Assembly (NCBI GenBank): GCA_031276775.1
Contig: JAISML010000120.1
Span: forward strand, 1-5,790
DNA length: 5,790 bases
Origin: Eubacteriales Family XIII. Incertae Sedis bacterium
Lineage (GTDB): Bacteria > Bacillota > Clostridia > Peptostreptococcales > Anaerovoracaceae
Direction: 5' to 3'
Below the pieces are notes generated by a model, which was not told the DNA's origin, ran no database searches, and saw nothing but the letters and a program-made list of their open reading frames with translations. Of this stretch, positions 4,932 through 5,790 are shown in pieces. Numbering within the stretch: the stretch's first letter is position 1; each line of letters opens with the position of its first letter. Both the position numbers and the translations under genes were made by a program.

Positions 4932-5790
4932 ATGCGGATTTTGCTGATATCCCCTTGGGACAGGCGTCGCCGACGTTACCGCACATTTGCGAAAAAGCTG
5001 ATCGCGTATCCACCGCTCACTTTGCCCATGCTGGCGGCTCTGGTGCCCTCCGGGCTGGACGCCGAGATCACCGTGTTCGACGAAATGTCGGCCGGAAAAC
5101 CGCCGTCCGGTTGTTTCGATTTGGTGGGGATTACGGTGATCACCTCCGAATCCAAAAGAGCCTACGCGTTGGCCGATCATTATCGGGAACGGGGATCTTT
5201 CGTGGTTTTGGGTGGGTATCATGTCACCTTTATGCCCGAGGAGGCGCTCTTGCACGCCGACAGCATCGTAACCCGTGAAGCGGATGAGGCCTGGCCCGCT
5301 TTGCTCCGGGATTTTTCCGCGGGCAGGATCATGAAGAGAATCTATGAAGGCGGTCATGTCCCGGTCAAAGTCGTCCGGCCGAAACGCGATGTGCTGAATG
5401 CAAAAAATTATTGTTTTGCGGCTTCGATCATCGCATCGCGCGGGTGCGGAAACCGTTGCGCCTTTTGTTCCGTCTCGCGCATGTCAACCTATATGCACCG
5501 GGACGCAAAGGAAGTGATCGAAGAATTGAAAACCCTCCGCCGCCGCGTCGTCATCTTTTTCGATCCCAATTTTTTCGCGGACAAAAACTATGCGCTGGCG
5601 CTGATGAAGCAAATGGAACCGTTGAAACTCCACTGGGGAGCGACTGCCACCGTCGATTTCGGGTTCGATGAAACACTGCTTTCTGCGGCGCGGAAGAGCG
5701 GTTGTTCCGGGGTACTCATCGGTTTTGAATCGATGAACCAAAGCGCTTTGCTCGGGGTGAACAAAGCATTCCGAGATCCCGCGCGTTACG
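4932..5790 (+). CDS. Cobalamin-binding-domain radical SAM protein, paralogue 4 (3' end outside window)
   Basis: The frame is open from ATG 4932 to the window edge: 286 codons visible, about two thirds of the expected 430-450. The B12-binding domain shows VFDEMSAGKPP (48-58), VVLGGYHVT (91-99) and READEAW (115-121), again without DxHxxG. The radical SAM cysteines are C172, C176 and C179 (CGNRCAFC), followed by FFDPNFFAD (209-217), SGC (256-258) and GFES (264-267). A run of arginines sits near the N-terminus (residues 11-15). The N-terminal half resembles paralogue 1 (PLTLxxLAALVP, GIT-IT, KKSGC/RKSGC), so genes 1 and 4 look like one sub-lineage and genes 2 and 3 another. The gap to gene 3 is 3 bases. 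Truncated only by the window; no frameshift is seen. Confidence 0.9.
   Translation, partial: MRILLISPWDRRRRRYRTFAKKLIAYPPLTLPMLAALVPSGLDAEITVFDEMSAGKPPSGCFDLVGITVITSESKRAYALADHYRERGSFVVLGGYHVTFMPEEALLHADSIVTREADEAWPALLRDFSAGRIMKRIYEGGHVPVKVVRPKRDVLNAKNYCFAASIIASRGCGNRCAFCSVSRMSTYMHRDAKEVIEELKTLRRRVVIFFDPNFFADKNYALALMKQMEPLKLHWGATATVDFGFDETLLSAARKSGCSGVLIGFESMNQSALLGVNKAFRDPARY

Noticed and set aside
4926..4934. Genes 3 and 4 as one fused protein by UAG recoding
   Set aside because: An SD (AAAGGA, 4920-4925) sits 6 bases before the gene 4 ATG, and gene 4 begins with a complete B12-binding domain like its neighbours, so separate translation is simpler.

Overview
The window holds the front part of a rightward operon of four consecutive paralogous genes. 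Each encodes a cobalamin-binding-domain radical SAM protein (COG1032-like: N-terminal B12-binding domain plus CxxxCxxC radical SAM domain). The first three are complete (449, 431 and 446 residues). The fourth runs off the right edge after 286 codons. Genes 1/2 and 2/3 overlap by the ATGA tetranucleotide, and genes 3 and 4 are 3 bases apart, so they are almost certainly co-transcribed and translationally coupled. Oxygen-sensitive radical SAM chemistry, Shine-Dalgarno (SD) starts, an extended -10 promoter and moderately GC-rich coding sequence suggest an anaerobic bacterium, possibly Clostridia-like. Taxonomy cannot be fixed from this sequence.

Layout. 1-212: on the minus strand, a probable 5' end of a leftward gene leaving the window (weak resemblance to alpha/beta-hydrolase N-termini), preceded in the same frame by a 26-codon small ORF with a good SD; a G/C-rich palindrome lies between them. 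230-441: dense secondary structure (a nested inverted repeat, a 12-bp-stem hairpin) and a leftward extended -10 element. 442-853: no gene I can defend; about 546-730 has coding-like codon use but no recognisable product and may be a gene remnant. 834-862: a good promoter for the radical SAM operon, followed by a leader of about 80 bases. 950-5790: the four radical SAM genes.

How the genes work together (inference). All four proteins keep the three cluster cysteines, the SGC and GFES motifs and the GGxHx(T/S) motif of the B12-binding domain. All lack the DxHxxG lower-ligand motif, as in class B radical SAM methylases and relatives such as HpnP, TsrM and BchE. Genes 1 and 4 resemble each other in the N-terminal half, and genes 2 and 3 resemble each other, which suggests duplication followed by specialisation. 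The complete proteins end in basic, hydrophobic tails, compatible with a membrane-bound or lipidic substrate. Serial methylation or C-C bond-forming steps on one substrate is the simplest reading, but substrate and product are not determinable here.
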